A DNA stretch of 64,000 nt from Vibrio ishigakensis (GCF_024347675.1 NZ_AP024882.1:186001-250000); one strand, 5' to 3'; counted from the first letter of the stretch, positions 53,044 to 62,280 are shown. The notes: generated by a model not told the origin, from the letters alone. Made by a program: numbers and translations.

Positions 53044-54270
53044 TTACTGTTGCATTGAGATTTGCTGCTCAACGATAGTTTGCGCCTTAGTCAGCACACC
53101 CTCTACGTCTTTACCGTTGTTCCATACCTCAGTAACAGCCGCAGCCATTGGTTGCCAGATATAGCCCATCTCAGGGATAGACGGCATTGCGTCAGCATGG
53201 AAGCCTTGGTTGATCACAGCCTGAGTCAGTGGCGTTGCACTCGACTCAATTTCTTTCATTACCGTTGCTACTGGTGGAATCGCACCCGTCATCTCATAGC
53301 GTTTTTCCGCCATCGCTTCTGACGATAGGAAGTCGGCAAATAGCTGAGAAGCGCGTGGGTATTCGGTAAAGGCAGACACTACCGCTAGGCGAACCGTTGA
53401 GAAGGTACGTGGGTGGTGACCATCAAGAGTAGGGATAGAGGTAACACCTAGATTGATGCCAGACTTCTTCAAACCTGCTTCTGCCCAAGGGCCATCAATA
53501 AGCGCAGCGACTTTACCTTCTTGGAACAGACCACGACGCACTTGCGGGTCAGTAAGGTCAGCGGAATTAGCGCTGTTCGCTTCTTTCAGCTTAAGCATCG
53601 CGGTTAGGCCCTGAACAGCACCTTCATTGGCAATACCTAGGTCTTGCGGGTTAGAGCCCTCATTACCAAACTCATAGCCACCGTTCATCGCGAAGAACAT
53701 ACGAGATTCGTAGTAGTTCTGTACGTTCCACAATAGTGCATATTTCTTCTGGCGAGAGTTATTAAAGGTCTTTGAGAACTCGATAATTTCTTCAAAGGTC
53801 TTTGGCTCTTCATTCAGCAGGTCTTTGTTGTAGTACATGGCCAGAGTTGCAAATGAGACTGGGAAGCCATAACCAACGTTGTTTGCTTTAGATGCCGCAA
53901 CCGCACCTGGAATCATTTCCTTTTCAATGCGATCTGTACTTACTAGGTTTTCCATTACGCCACCAGCAACAACTAGACGGCCTAAGGTATCGTGTTCGAT
54001 CTCTACTACATCACCTACTTGAGTAGTGCCACCATCTTGGATAAGACGGGTTGCAGTATCTACTGGAGATAGAGAGCGGAACGTAAATTCTACGTTGTAA
54101 CCATTTTGCTTATTAAATTCTTCAGCCGCGTACTTCATAAACTTGGTGCTAGCGCCGTGGTCAGCCCACACCATTAGTTTTGCATCAGCCTCTGGAACAA
54201 TTTCTTGAGCCATTGCCGAACCACAAATGCAGCTTGTCGCAAGCACGGCAGATAAGATGGCTTTCTTCAT
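53044..54270 (-). CDS. Periplasmic maltose-type sugar-binding protein
   Basis: 408 residues. The signal peptide MKKAILSAVLATSCICGSAMA is followed by a type-1 extracellular solute-binding protein: LMVWADHGASTKFMKYAAEEFNKQNG, VIEIEHDTLGRLV, GYGFPVSFATLAMYYNK and IDGPWAEAGLKKSG are MalE-like landmarks. It delivers oligosaccharide to the MalF/MalG permease. It is the first gene of the leftward transport operon and has a promoter at 54325-54353 with the palindromic operator over its start point. The shift of MalE DGP..W to a similar DGPW supports an alpha-glucan-like ligand. Confidence 0.92.
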   Translation of the reverse strand: MKKAILSAVLATSCICGSAMAQEIVPEADAKLMVWADHGASTKFMKYAAEEFNKQNGYNVEFTFRSLSPVDTATRLIQDGGTTQVGDVVEIEHDTLGRLVVAGGVMENLVSTDRIEKEMIPGAVAASKANNVGYGFPVSFATLAMYYNKDLLNEEPKTFEEIIEFSKTFNNSRQKKYALLWNVQNYYESRMFFAMNGGYEFGNEGSNPQDLGIANEGAVQGLTAMLKLKEANSANSADLTDPQVRRGLFQEGKVAALIDGPWAEAGLKKSGINLGVTSIPTLDGHHPRTFSTVRLAVVSAFTEYPRASQLFADFLSSEAMAEKRYEMTGAIPPVATVMKEIESSATPLTQAVINQGFHADAMPSIPEMGYIWQPMAAAVTEVWNNGKDVEGVLTKAQTIVEQQISMQQ

Positions 54271-54303
54271 TTTATGTTTTCCTTATTCGAACTTTGCAAT
54301 TTA

Positions 54304-54322
54304 GTAGTACACCCTGTACTCC
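54304..54322. promoter_or_regulatory. Palindromic operator 1 (binding-protein promoter)
   Basis: GTAGTA-CACCCTG-TACTCC: two of the six right-arm bases depart from the GTAGTA-N7-TACTAC consensus. It sits immediately downstream of the -10 at 54325-54330, so a bound protein would block transcription start of the binding-protein operon. Confidence 0.75.
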
Positions 54323-54618
54323 CAATTAAACTACCGGCTCAGTTATAGGTCAATGAAACTCTGCACCTATTAAAACAAAATTGTGATTTTCATCATCAAT
54401 TGCAGGCAATCACTTATTTAGAAACCTGATGAATATAAATAAACTGTGCACGAGAAATATTTGACCGCGTAGCACAAGAAAAACCAAATAAAAGGCGAAT
54501 TTCATTATTATCAAGCCCAAAAACGAGATCTCACGCATATATTCTGCTGACCGATCATGATGACTATCACATTATTCCGTTTATCGAAGTGACGAATAAA
54601 TCTACATCGAGAATTATA

Positions 54619-54637
54619 GTAGTACACCCTGTACCAC
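54619..54637. promoter_or_regulatory. Palindromic operator 2 (porin promoter)
   Basis: GTAGTA-CACCCTG-TACCAC, with the same 7-base spacer as operator 1. It overlaps the end of a -10-like TATAGT (54615-54620), 41 bases before the porin start. Confidence 0.75.
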
Positions 54638-54677
54638 CAAACCCTAATGTGAAACAGACCAAAACGGAACTCAAAGA

Positions 54678-55697
54678 ATGAACAAGTCAATCTTGTCTGT
54701 ACTGATTGCCAACGCAATCTATGCGCCCTATGCACTGGCTGACATCTACTCTACAGATGCTCAGTCAGCAGAGCAGGACTACTTCTCGGCGCTTATTGAC
54801 GGTACAGGGGGACATGTAGGTGCCTTCTTCGAAAAAGAAGACAAAAAGGTGTACAACGAGGACGGTAGCTTAAACGGTACCAACGAATATATTGAGAACA
54901 GCCTGATCACTGGCTTCCTTTATCAAAAGGATCTGCCATTTTCTCTTAACTACTCTTTTAAGCAGATCCAAAACACTTGGCGTAATGCTGAAGGCACCTT
55001 TACCCAAAAAGACGATGGTTTTCAGTTATCTACCAACCTTGCCTACCGTCACGGCTTTGGCAACGGCCTAAGCACTGGTCTAGGTTGGAAAACCGAGATT
55101 GAGCGCAGTACGCGTTACCAAAGCAACCTAAAGGGTGACCTCGATAAAGACCAACACCAGTTTTATACCTTTCTAGGTTACTGGAACAATGACTGGCGCG
55201 GCGGTTTCTACTCAGAGCTGAGCTACGGTCTACAAGACGACACTAACGAGCTGGATTCTGGTGACTGGGGTCGCAAAGATACAACCTATTACAAGGTTAT
55301 GCTGAAGCCATATAAAAACTTCGGTAACTTCTTTGTCGGCGTTGAGTTGTACTACGAAGATAAAGACACCGAGAGCAAGCGCAGCGGTCAGCACCTAGAG
55401 AACTTCAAGGAGTTCTATGTTGAGCCAGAAATCGCGTATCAGTTCGACTTCGGTGGACGCCTGTTCGTGAAACAGCGCTACACAGAGAAGACCACCACTC
55501 AAGCAAATGGCAACGAATACTTCGGCACAGTTAACAAGACCACTATCGGTTATCAACACAACATCAAAGATTGGATGGTTGGCGCCGAGGTTGAACTGTT
55601 CAACGAAGACAAAGAACAAGATGTGGGCGCCGGCAAGGTTGGCTCAGGTAACGAAGAGTACAACAAGCTGAAATTAATGGCTCAGTACCGCTTCTAA
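54678..55697 (+). CDS. KdgM-like oligosaccharide porin
   Basis: 339 residues. The signal peptide ends near ANAIYAPYALA. The rest alternates polar and hydrophobic residues as in a 12-stranded beta barrel and ends in aromatic F (LMAQYRF), the signal for outer-membrane assembly. Length and pattern (EQDYFSALIDGTGGHVGAFFE, FLGYWNNDWRGGFYSELSYG) resemble KdgM-family oligogalacturonate-specific porins, though other oligosaccharides are known substrates of such monomeric porins. It is first in the rightward operon and controlled by operator 2. Confidence 0.8.
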   Translation: MNKSILSVLIANAIYAPYALADIYSTDAQSAEQDYFSALIDGTGGHVGAFFEKEDKKVYNEDGSLNGTNEYIENSLITGFLYQKDLPFSLNYSFKQIQNTWRNAEGTFTQKDDGFQLSTNLAYRHGFGNGLSTGLGWKTEIERSTRYQSNLKGDLDKDQHQFYTFLGYWNNDWRGGFYSELSYGLQDDTNELDSGDWGRKDTTYYKVMLKPYKNFGNFFVGVELYYEDKDTESKRSGQHLENFKEFYVEPEIAYQFDFGGRLFVKQRYTEKTTTQANGNEYFGTVNKTTIGYQHNIKDWMVGAEVELFNEDKEQDVGAGKVGSGNEEYNKLKLMAQYRF

Positions 55698-55712
55698 TAA
55701 GGAAAAATAGTA

Positions 55713-56732
55713 ATGATCAAGGTCACTGATATAGCAGAACTGATAAACGGTCGCGTAAAGGGAAATAGCGAGCTCAATATAGATACATTAGTTGAACTTA
55801 CTCACCCTGAGCGTGGCGGATTAGCCATAGTTCGCCAGCCCAGTGACCTAAAAAAGGTTAAACAGAGTTTGGCGGATGCCATCATAGGTCCAGAGTCCAT
55901 CTGTGAAGACACAGATGCGACCGTGATAGTGATCGATAAGTTGAATGCAGACGCCATCAACTCTCTTTTAACCTGGTATAAGGTCAACAAATACCGTCTC
56001 GATGACCAAGGCAACACCTCTACCCTCCCCGATGTTTATATCGGCAAGCACACCACTATCGGTGAGAACTGCCACTTTAAACCTGGAGTGAAGATCATGA
56101 ACGGCGTGACTATCGGCAATAACGTCGCTATTCACGCTAACACAGTGATCAAAGAGGGTACGGTGATCGGCGATAACGTCACCATAGACTCTAACTGCTC
56201 TATCGGTAACTTCAGCTTTGAATACCTCACCGATGAGAAGGGTGAGTATGTCAGACTAGAGAGCGTTGGGCGCGTGGTGATTGAAGATGGCGTCGAGATC
56301 GGTTGTAACAACGCCATAGATAGAGGCACCTTAGGTGACACGGTTATAGGGGCGGGCACTAAGCTAGACAACCTTATCCAAATTGGTCACGACGTGAAGA
56401 TTGGACGCCACTGTCTATTGGTTTCGCAGGTGGGCATTGCAGGCTGGACCACCATAGAAGACAGAGTTTTGATCCATGGCCAGGTAGGCATCACAGGTGG
56501 CATCACCATAGGTCAAAACACCCGAATCAAGGCACAGGCCGGGGTAACCCGCTCATGCCCAGCAAACAGTCATCTCTCTGGTTACCCAGCACGAGAGACA
56601 AAAGAATATCTTAAGACGCTAGCGGTACTTAATGGTCTGGTTAAGAAACGCAAAAACAAGCCAGCGTCTGAACCATCAGCCCAAACCCAGAGCGAAAAGC
56701 CGGGTTGGCTAAACAAGATTTTTAAACATTAA
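55713..56732 (+). CDS. LpxD-like N-acyltransferase (hexapeptide repeats)
   Basis: 339 residues. It has an N-terminal uridine-binding-like domain (about 1-105), then a left-handed beta helix of hexapeptide repeats (TTIGENCHFKPGVKIMNGVTIGNNV..., TVIGAGTKLDNLIQIGHDVKIGRH with the catalytic His), then a helical tail. The layout is that of LpxD, which adds 3-hydroxy-fatty acid to UDP-acylglucosamine in lipid A synthesis. The canonical copy normally sits in the bamA-lpxD-fabZ-lpxA cluster; this one is between a porin and a sugar ABC ATPase, 15 bases after the porin. It is either a paralogue that modifies a different amino sugar or a secondary lipid A acyltransferase. Confidence 0.82.
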   Translation: MIKVTDIAELINGRVKGNSELNIDTLVELTHPERGGLAIVRQPSDLKKVKQSLADAIIGPESICEDTDATVIVIDKLNADAINSLLTWYKVNKYRLDDQGNTSTLPDVYIGKHTTIGENCHFKPGVKIMNGVTIGNNVAIHANTVIKEGTVIGDNVTIDSNCSIGNFSFEYLTDEKGEYVRLESVGRVVIEDGVEIGCNNAIDRGTLGDTVIGAGTKLDNLIQIGHDVKIGRHCLLVSQVGIAGWTTIEDRVLIHGQVGITGGITIGQNTRIKAQAGVTRSCPANSHLSGYPARETKEYLKTLAVLNGLVKKRKNKPASEPSAQTQSEKPGWLNKIFKH

Positions 56733-56753
56733 TTTCAGGTTGCGGAGCAAATC

Positions 56754-57875
56754 ATGGCAACGGTAAGCCTACGTAAAGTAGAAAAAGAATACGAAAACGG
56801 TTTTAAAGCAGTACATGGCATCGACCTTGATATCCAAGAAGGCGAGTTCATGGTATTTGTTGGTCCATCGGGTTGTGCAAAGTCGACTACACTTCGCATG
56901 GTAGCTGGCCTTGAAGAGATCTCAGGCGGCGAAATCCGTATCGGCGAAAAGGTAGTAAACGATCTAGCACCTAAAGATCGCGGCATCGCGATGGTGTTCC
57001 AGAACTACGCTCTTTATCCTCACAAAACCGTATATGACAACATGGCCTTTGGCCTAAAGATGCAGGGCAAAAGCAAAGAAGAGATCGAAGAGCGTGTAAC
57101 CGAGGCGGCAGAAAAGCTAGAGATCACTGACCTGCTCTCTCGTAAACCGAAAGAGATGTCTGGCGGTCAGCGTCAGCGTGTAGCGGTAGGCCGAGCCATC
57201 GTACGTAAACCAGACGTATTCTTGTTTGACGAACCGTTATCAAACCTAGATGCCAAGCTGCGTGTTTCAATGCGCGTTAAGATCGCTCAGTTGCACCAAT
57301 CTCTAAAAGAGGAAGGCAACCCAGCGACCATGATCTACGTAACCCACGATCAAACTGAGGCGCTAACTCTAGGCGATCGCATCTGCGTACTGAACAAAGG
57401 TGAGATCATGCAGGTGGATACGCCAGCCAACCTATATAACTACCCAGCGAACAAGTTCGTAGCAGGCTTTATCGGCTCACCAGCGATGAACCTAGTCGAT
57501 ACCGCGCTAAAAGAAGAAAACGGTAACTACTTTATCGAGTTGGCACCAGGCTCTCGCGTTGTGATCCCGACCCATAAAACCCACAAGTTCAGCCAGCATG
57601 TAAATACCAAGGTTTACTTTGGTATCCGCCCAGAGCACATCTCTATTGCAGAATCGGCGGATGAGCTAAACACCATCGAAGGCAAGTTGGCTGTGGTGGA
57701 AAACATGGGTAACGAGAAATATCTGCACTTCCGTGTGGGAGCCAACATCATTATCGCTCGTGTGTCTTGTGTAGATATCACCACTGCAGACATCGGCAAG
57801 AGCTTCTACTTCAACCTAGATACTAGCTTCTGCCATGTGTTCGACGGTGAACACGAAGAGAACATTTCCCTTTAA
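56754..57875 (+). CDS. MalK/UgpC-type ABC ATPase
   Basis: 373 residues. Walker [17 protein letters not shown] is near residue 37 (with Ala in place of the usual Gly before Lys), the Q-loop is [15 protein letters not shown], the signature is [15 protein letters not shown], Walker B is [17 protein letters not shown] and the H-loop is [17 protein letters not shown]-terminal OB-fold/TOBE regulatory domain from about 240 onward ([14 protein letters not shown]) is typical of MalK-like proteins. It powers the MalF/MalG permease encoded on the opposite strand. It is third in the rightward operon and is followed by a terminator. Confidence 0.94.
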   Translation: MATVSLRKVEKEYENGFKAVHGIDLDIQEGEFMVFVGPSGCAKSTTLRMVAGLEEISGGEIRIGEKVVNDLAPKDRGIAMVFQNYALYPHKTVYDNMAFGLKMQGKSKEEIEERVTEAAEKLEITDLLSRKPKEMSGGQRQRVAVGRAIVRKPDVFLFDEPLSNLDAKLRVSMRVKIAQLHQSLKEEGNPATMIYVTHDQTEALTLGDRICVLNKGEIMQVDTPANLYNYPANKFVAGFIGSPAMNLVDTALKEENGNYFIELAPGSRVVIPTHKTHKFSQHVNTKVYFGIRPEHISIAESADELNTIEGKLAVVENMGNEKYLHFRVGANIIIARVSCVDITTADIGKSFYFNLDTSFCHVFDGEHEENISL

Positions 57876-57902
57876 TTTGTGACGCTTTACCCCCTATTTT
57901 TC

Positions 57903-57928
57903 GGAGAGCCTGAGTGCTCTCCTTTTTT
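57903..57928 (+). terminator. Terminator after the MalK-type gene
   Basis: A 7-bp stem GGAGAGC / GCTCTCC with a 6-base loop and T6. Confidence 0.9.
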
Positions 57929-58109
57929 ATGGGTAATATCTAATGATAAATACCATGCATATCATTTATAAAATATTATGATTTCCATGCATTATATTAA
58001 ATAGCTATGATTTCTGCATCAAACGAACACCGAGCCATCAAGGCTCAAGTTCAAAGTCTATTTCGATGTGCGTCTCGTACGTATATAAAAAGCTACTAAG
58101 GTGACGAAG

Positions 58110-59144
58110 ATGAAGAAACTGCTAATTGCGACAATACTGACCTCAATGACGGCTTCAACTGCTTGGGCTGCTCAAGAGATTAACCGTGATAACTATATCG
58201 AGGCAGAAACCTCAAAATATTTTGCGGTAACCGAAGCAAAAGCAACCGACGGTGTTAACAGCTGGCGTCATTTCCGAACTCCACCTAAGACCGAGGTTCA
58301 GCCTATCGTTCGTATGAACCGCGATACCATCTACTCTACTGCGGTAATCGACACTGAAAAGGGCGCAACCATCACACTGCCTGATTTCGGCGACCGTTTT
58401 GTAATGGTGCAGTTCACCGATGAAAAGCATGTAACCCAAGACCTTATTTACACTAAGGGCAACGAGACCATTCAGGTTCCAGAAACCACTAAGTTCCAAT
58501 TTGTAGTAGTGCGTGCTTACCTACCTGATTTGAACGACACGGCAGAGATCAAAGAGCTTAACAAGCTACAAGACCAACTAGTGATCACTGCTGCATCTAA
58601 AGATGACTACCCTATCTACGGTGGTTACGATCTTATGACTCTTGCTACCAAGTTAGAGCCTGTGAAGAAAGAAGTACTGCAAGAGATCGCAGCAGAGAAT
58701 GTTCCTGATTCAGCTCAGATGTTTGGTCTAGGTGAATACACCACTCCAGAGAAGCGTATCCAAGGTGCGGCTTACGGTTGGGGTGGCGCGACCTACAAAG
58801 ACAACGTATATCAGTACTCACCAAACTTTGCGTCTAACGAGTGTCATTCAACCACATTCGAAGACCCGAAAAACGAAGGCTTCTGGTCATTTACTGTGTA
58901 TAACGAAGATGGCTTTATGTTTAACGACGACGCAAGCTCAAACAGCGGCGTGGCTAAACCAAATGCTGATGGCACCTACACCATCTACTTTGGGTGTGAT
59001 GAAGAGAAATACGGAGCGAATAACATTCCTCTTGAAGGTCTGAAAGACGGTCAGGAATGGAACGTACTGGTACGCCAATACGCACCAACTGAAGAATTCC
59101 ATTACAAAAATATCGACCCGAGTAAAACCATCAAGCAGCTTTAA
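58110..59144 (+). CDS. Secreted DUF1254/DUF1214 protein
   Basis: 345 residues. The signal peptide MKKLLIATILTSMTASTAWA is cleaved before AQEINRD, so the protein is periplasmic. N-terminal DUF1254 (about 40-150: PIVRMNRDTIYSTAVIDTE) and C-terminal DUF1214 (about 250-345: GFWSFTVYNEDGFMFN, WNVLVRQYAPTEEF) are both present, a pair of unknown biochemical role. GTG 58101 is open too, but AAGGTG seven bases before ATG 58110 supports the latter. It has its own upstream region of about 180 bases, with no palindromic operator, and its own terminator, so its regulation may differ from that of its neighbours. Confidence 0.85.
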   Translation: MKKLLIATILTSMTASTAWAAQEINRDNYIEAETSKYFAVTEAKATDGVNSWRHFRTPPKTEVQPIVRMNRDTIYSTAVIDTEKGATITLPDFGDRFVMVQFTDEKHVTQDLIYTKGNETIQVPETTKFQFVVVRAYLPDLNDTAEIKELNKLQDQLVITAASKDDYPIYGGYDLMTLATKLEPVKKEVLQEIAAENVPDSAQMFGLGEYTTPEKRIQGAAYGWGGATYKDNVYQYSPNFASNECHSTTFEDPKNEGFWSFTVYNEDGFMFNDDASSNSGVAKPNADGTYTIYFGCDEEKYGANNIPLEGLKDGQEWNVLVRQYAPTEEFHYKNIDPSKTIKQL

Positions 59145-59167
59145 GACTGGGGTATTTACCCTGACCA

Positions 59168-59198
59168 AACAGCCCACTTCTTAGTGGGCTGTTTTTGT
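59168..59198 (+). terminator. Terminator after the DUF1254 gene
   Basis: An 11-bp stem AACAGCCCACT / AGTGGGCTGTT with loop TCTT, then T-rich sequence. Confidence 0.9.
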
Positions 59199-59340
59199 TT
59201 TCGAGGTACTCTACTCACTACAAAACTTTAACCCGATCACGGAGATTTTGTAGTAGCCAATCTGCTTATGATCGTCGCCATAAAATCTATGTCGCATTTC
59301 ACTACCTGAATTATGGTGACCATCTTTCTTTTGATTTACA

Positions 59341-59359
59341 GTAGTACACAAGATACTAC
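59341..59359. promoter_or_regulatory. Palindromic operator 3 (sulfatase promoter)
   Basis: GTAGTA-CACAAGA-TACTAC, a perfect 6+6 palindrome with a 7-base spacer, ending 14 bases before the sulfatase start codon. It is the best copy and defines the consensus. Confidence 0.8.
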
Positions 59360-59373
59360 TAACGAGAAAGACA

Positions 59374-60741
59374 ATGCAAAACAAGCAACCTAACGTGATT
59401 TTTATTGTTGCTGACCAATGGTCCACAGCAATGGCAGATGGCTCTGGTAAGAACGATTTTGTGCAGACCCCTGGCCTAGATACCCTAGCCGAAGAAGGCA
59501 AACGTTTTGAGCAAAGCTACAGCTCATACCCACTTTGCTGCCCAGCGCGTGCCAGTATGTTCACCGGCCTAATGCCTCACAACCACGGCCTTATCGATAA
59601 CGAAGAGATCATCGAGCATCAAACTGGCGAATTCCCGACTCCAGACAACTTCCTAGCCGATGCCAAGACCATGGGCGAAGCCTTTAAAGAAGCAGGTTAC
59701 GACACGGGTTTCTTCGGTAAAGAGCACGCGGCAGGTTACGGCTGGCGCGGTATCGATGAGCAAGGTAGCCTGAGCTACACAGGTGGTGGTTATCTAGCAG
59801 AAGGCTCTGTTTACGACACCATCTTTGCTAAAGACGCTATCGATTTCATCAAGAAAGATCGTGAGAATCCGTTCTATCTGACACTGTCATTCATCAACCC
59901 GCACGATATCTGTAAGACCCTAGGCGGCCCTGTTGGCGGTAAGAACATCTCAGATGCCATCTTCTTCTGCCGTAACGATGACGAGAAATTCCTGCGTAAT
60001 GAAGAGCGTAAGGGCCTTCCTGAGAACTTCTCTGACAAGTACATTGAGGGCATGATCAAGCACGAAGACTACATGTACAAAGAGCTTGAAGACCTTGATG
60101 AAAACTACTGGAAGCAGTTTATCTCCACCTATGGCCTGTTGATTGAAAAGACTGACTGGCTAGTTGCTTTGGTACTGGATCAACTTAAAAAACAAGGCAT
60201 CGACGATAACACTATCATCGTATTTACCTCAGACCACGGTGAAATGATGGGTAGCCATCGTCTGATCGCTAAGACGGTGTTCTACGAAGAGTCTGCCAAG
60301 ACGCCGATGATTATCCGTTACCCTGAATCAATCAAGGGTGGCGAGGTAGATAACCGCAACATGGTTTCTACCGTAGACATCATGCCTACCCTACTCGACC
60401 TATGTAATATCGAGATCCCAGATGGCATCGATGGCAAGAGCTTCAAACAGAGCTGTGTTGAGAGCGATGCCTTCACCCATGAAGAGGTGTTCTGTGAAAA
60501 CTACTTCTCTCGTATGTTCCGCTTTGAGAACTTCAAATATGTAGAGAGCTTGGTTTACGATAAGCACTACAAGATCCTTATCGACCTAGAGAAAGATTCA
60601 AAAGAGACCGAGAACCTGTTCAATACTCCTGGATACGAGGAAATCTCAGCCTTCGCCGAGAAGCGCATGCAAGAGTATATGCAGAAGAACAATCTCACCC
60701 TAGAGTTCAATGCAAAGAACCTAGTGAAAAAGAGCGCTTAA
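59374..60741 (+). CDS. Type I (formylglycine) sulfatase
   Basis: 455 residues, no signal peptide apparent, so probably cytoplasmic. The N-terminal metal site is VADQWSTAMADG, and the formylglycine motif is C-C-P-A-R at residues 55-59 (C-x-P-x-R), so Cys55 is the residue oxidised by the maturase. FFGKEHA and FVTSDHGE-like TSDHGEMMGSH complete the alkaline-phosphatase-superfamily active site. It should remove sulfate esters from imported sugars. The matching anaerobic maturase is the next gene. Confidence 0.93.
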   Translation: MQNKQPNVIFIVADQWSTAMADGSGKNDFVQTPGLDTLAEEGKRFEQSYSSYPLCCPARASMFTGLMPHNHGLIDNEEIIEHQTGEFPTPDNFLADAKTMGEAFKEAGYDTGFFGKEHAAGYGWRGIDEQGSLSYTGGGYLAEGSVYDTIFAKDAIDFIKKDRENPFYLTLSFINPHDICKTLGGPVGGKNISDAIFFCRNDDEKFLRNEERKGLPENFSDKYIEGMIKHEDYMYKELEDLDENYWKQFISTYGLLIEKTDWLVALVLDQLKKQGIDDNTIIVFTSDHGEMMGSHRLIAKTVFYEESAKTPMIIRYPESIKGGEVDNRNMVSTVDIMPTLLDLCNIEIPDGIDGKSFKQSCVESDAFTHEEVFCENYFSRMFRFENFKYVESLVYDKHYKILIDLEKDSKETENLFNTPGYEEISAFAEKRMQEYMQKNNLTLEFNAKNLVKKSA

Positions 60742-60750
60742 GCGTGATGA

Positions 60751-60772
60751 CCGCCTCGGGAAACCGGGGCGG
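60751..60772 (+). other. Intercistronic hairpin, sulfatase / maturase
   Basis: CCGCCTCGG-GAAA-CCGGGGCGG, a GC-rich stem with a GAAA tetraloop and no T-tract. It probably stabilises the upstream message rather than terminating. Confidence 0.6.
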
Positions 60773-60796
60773 AAACATAAAAATAATGAGTTAAAC

Positions 60797-61948
60797 ATGC
60801 AGCAAAAACCCTTCCATATGATGGCTAAGCCCGTTAGCCACCTGTGTAATCTCAAATGCGACTATTGCTTCTATCTTGAAAAAGAGGCCTATTATCCCGA
60901 TCAAGACAAGATGAGCATGGATGCCCTAGAGAACTATGTGAAGAACTACATCCAAGGGTCAAAACAAGCGCATGTGGACTTTGCTTGGCAAGGGGGAGAA
61001 CCTACCTTAGCTGGACTCGATTTCTACAAAGCTGCAGTGAAATTCCAGCAGCAATACGCCAACGGCAAAACCATCACCAACAGCTTCCAAACCAACGGTA
61101 TTGCTATCAATAAGCAATGGGCAAGCTTCTTTGCTGAGCATAATTTTCTGATAGGTATTTCGGTTGATGGTGATGCAACTATCCACGACAAGTACCGCAT
61201 CTCTACCAATGGTAAGCCCACCTTTGAGCGTGTACGCCACGTTATCGGGCTACTAAAAGAGCACGGTGTTCAGTTCAATACCCTCACCGTGGTCAACGAT
61301 GCAAACTGGAACAAGGGTAAACAGGTCTATCAGACCCTAAAAGAGCTTGGCTCCATGCATATGCAGTTTATTCCAGTGGTAGAGCAAGACCATGTGCACG
61401 ATGAGCGTTTCGAGCCGGGAGCCACCGAAAAGGTAACCCCTTTCTCAGTACCTAAAGCGGGCTATGGGACCTTTATTGCCGATATCTTTGATGAGTGGGT
61501 AAGGCATGACCTAGGTCGAATCTATGTGCAGTCATTCGAGATGCTACTGGCGCAAAAGCTTGGCTATCCATCGGGCCTGTGTATCTTCAGTAAGACCTGC
61601 GGTGACAACCTCATAATAGAAGCAAACGAAGATGTCTATTCCTGCGATCACTTCGTCTATCCAGAAAACAAAATCGGCAATATCCAAGACACACCACTGG
61701 ATGTCCTAGCCACCAGTGACAAGCAAGTCGCGTTTGGCAATCACAAATACGAGACTCTGACCGAGAAGTGTAAACAGTGCCCTTATCTAGAACGATGCTA
61801 TGGCGGCTGTCCTAAACAACGCATTGTAAAGACTGATGATGAGTTCCTGCACAATTACTTGTGTGAGTCGTATCAGCATATATTCCGCCATACTGATCCA
61901 ATTATGGATAATATGGCAAAACAGATAACAGCAAATAATCGAGCTTAG
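60797..61948 (+). CDS. Anaerobic sulfatase-maturating enzyme (radical SAM)
   Basis: 383 residues. The radical SAM cluster CxxxCxxC is at Cys17, Cys21 and Cys24 (HLCNLKCDYCFY), followed by AWQGGEPTLAG. The C-terminal SPASM region has further cysteines (SGLCIFSKTCGDN, VYSCDHFVYPENKIGN, CKQCPYLERCYGGCPKQR) for two auxiliary Fe-S clusters. It oxidises the sulfatase active-site cysteine to formylglycine without oxygen. It lies 55 bases after the sulfatase, the expected pair. Confidence 0.95.
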   Translation: MQQKPFHMMAKPVSHLCNLKCDYCFYLEKEAYYPDQDKMSMDALENYVKNYIQGSKQAHVDFAWQGGEPTLAGLDFYKAAVKFQQQYANGKTITNSFQTNGIAINKQWASFFAEHNFLIGISVDGDATIHDKYRISTNGKPTFERVRHVIGLLKEHGVQFNTLTVVNDANWNKGKQVYQTLKELGSMHMQFIPVVEQDHVHDERFEPGATEKVTPFSVPKAGYGTFIADIFDEWVRHDLGRIYVQSFEMLLAQKLGYPSGLCIFSKTCGDNLIIEANEDVYSCDHFVYPENKIGNIQDTPLDVLATSDKQVAFGNHKYETLTEKCKQCPYLERCYGGCPKQRIVKTDDEFLHNYLCESYQHIFRHTDPIMDNMAKQITANNRA

Positions 61949-62261
61949 TACTCTAGGCTCGAGAAATATATTTCAAAGTCCACTTCACTGTTATTTCTGT
62001 TTCTAATTGCCTGCTGTTCCCAACGCACCTAGGTTGGGAACATTCCCCACAATACCTAGCTTCCAGCCCAATCTTACTTACGGATTTACGATACTTTGTG
62101 GCGTAAATCCTAGATCGGTTTACCAAATAAAATCCTATATAAATTAAAGACTTGCTCTAATAACTCACTATTGGTTTAATTGCCTAAAACGAGTTAAATA
62201 AATATAAAATCTGCCTAAAATCGCCAATAGCAACTAGACTTTTACCTAGATTAAATGCATA

Positions 62262-62280
62262 GTAGTACACGATGAACGAC
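62262..62280. promoter_or_regulatory. Palindromic operator 4 (orphan, before the sRNA candidate)
   Basis: GTAGTA-CACGATG-AACGAC: the left arm and first spacer bases are conserved and the right arm has two mismatches. It lies 300 bases after the maturase gene and is not next to a protein start. Confidence 0.6.

Larger units (their letters stand above)
54271..54677. promoter_or_regulatory. Divergent promoter region of the glycan transport genes
   Basis: About 400 bases serve the leftward binding-protein operon and the rightward porin operon. For the leftward unit a -35 TTGACC (complement of 54348-54353) and -10 TTTAAT (complement of 54325-54330) are separated by exactly 17 bases. For the rightward unit a -10-like TATAGT lies at 54615-54620, overlapping operator 2. 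A CRP-like sequence CATGA-N6-TCACA lies at 54556-54571, about 63 bases before the expected rightward start. Further CRP-like halves occur near 54382. Confidence 0.6.

Noticed and set aside
53700-53840. Extra GTAGTA-type operator copies inside the binding-protein gene
   Set aside because: GTAGTA occurs here within codons, but the second arm is absent or at the wrong distance.
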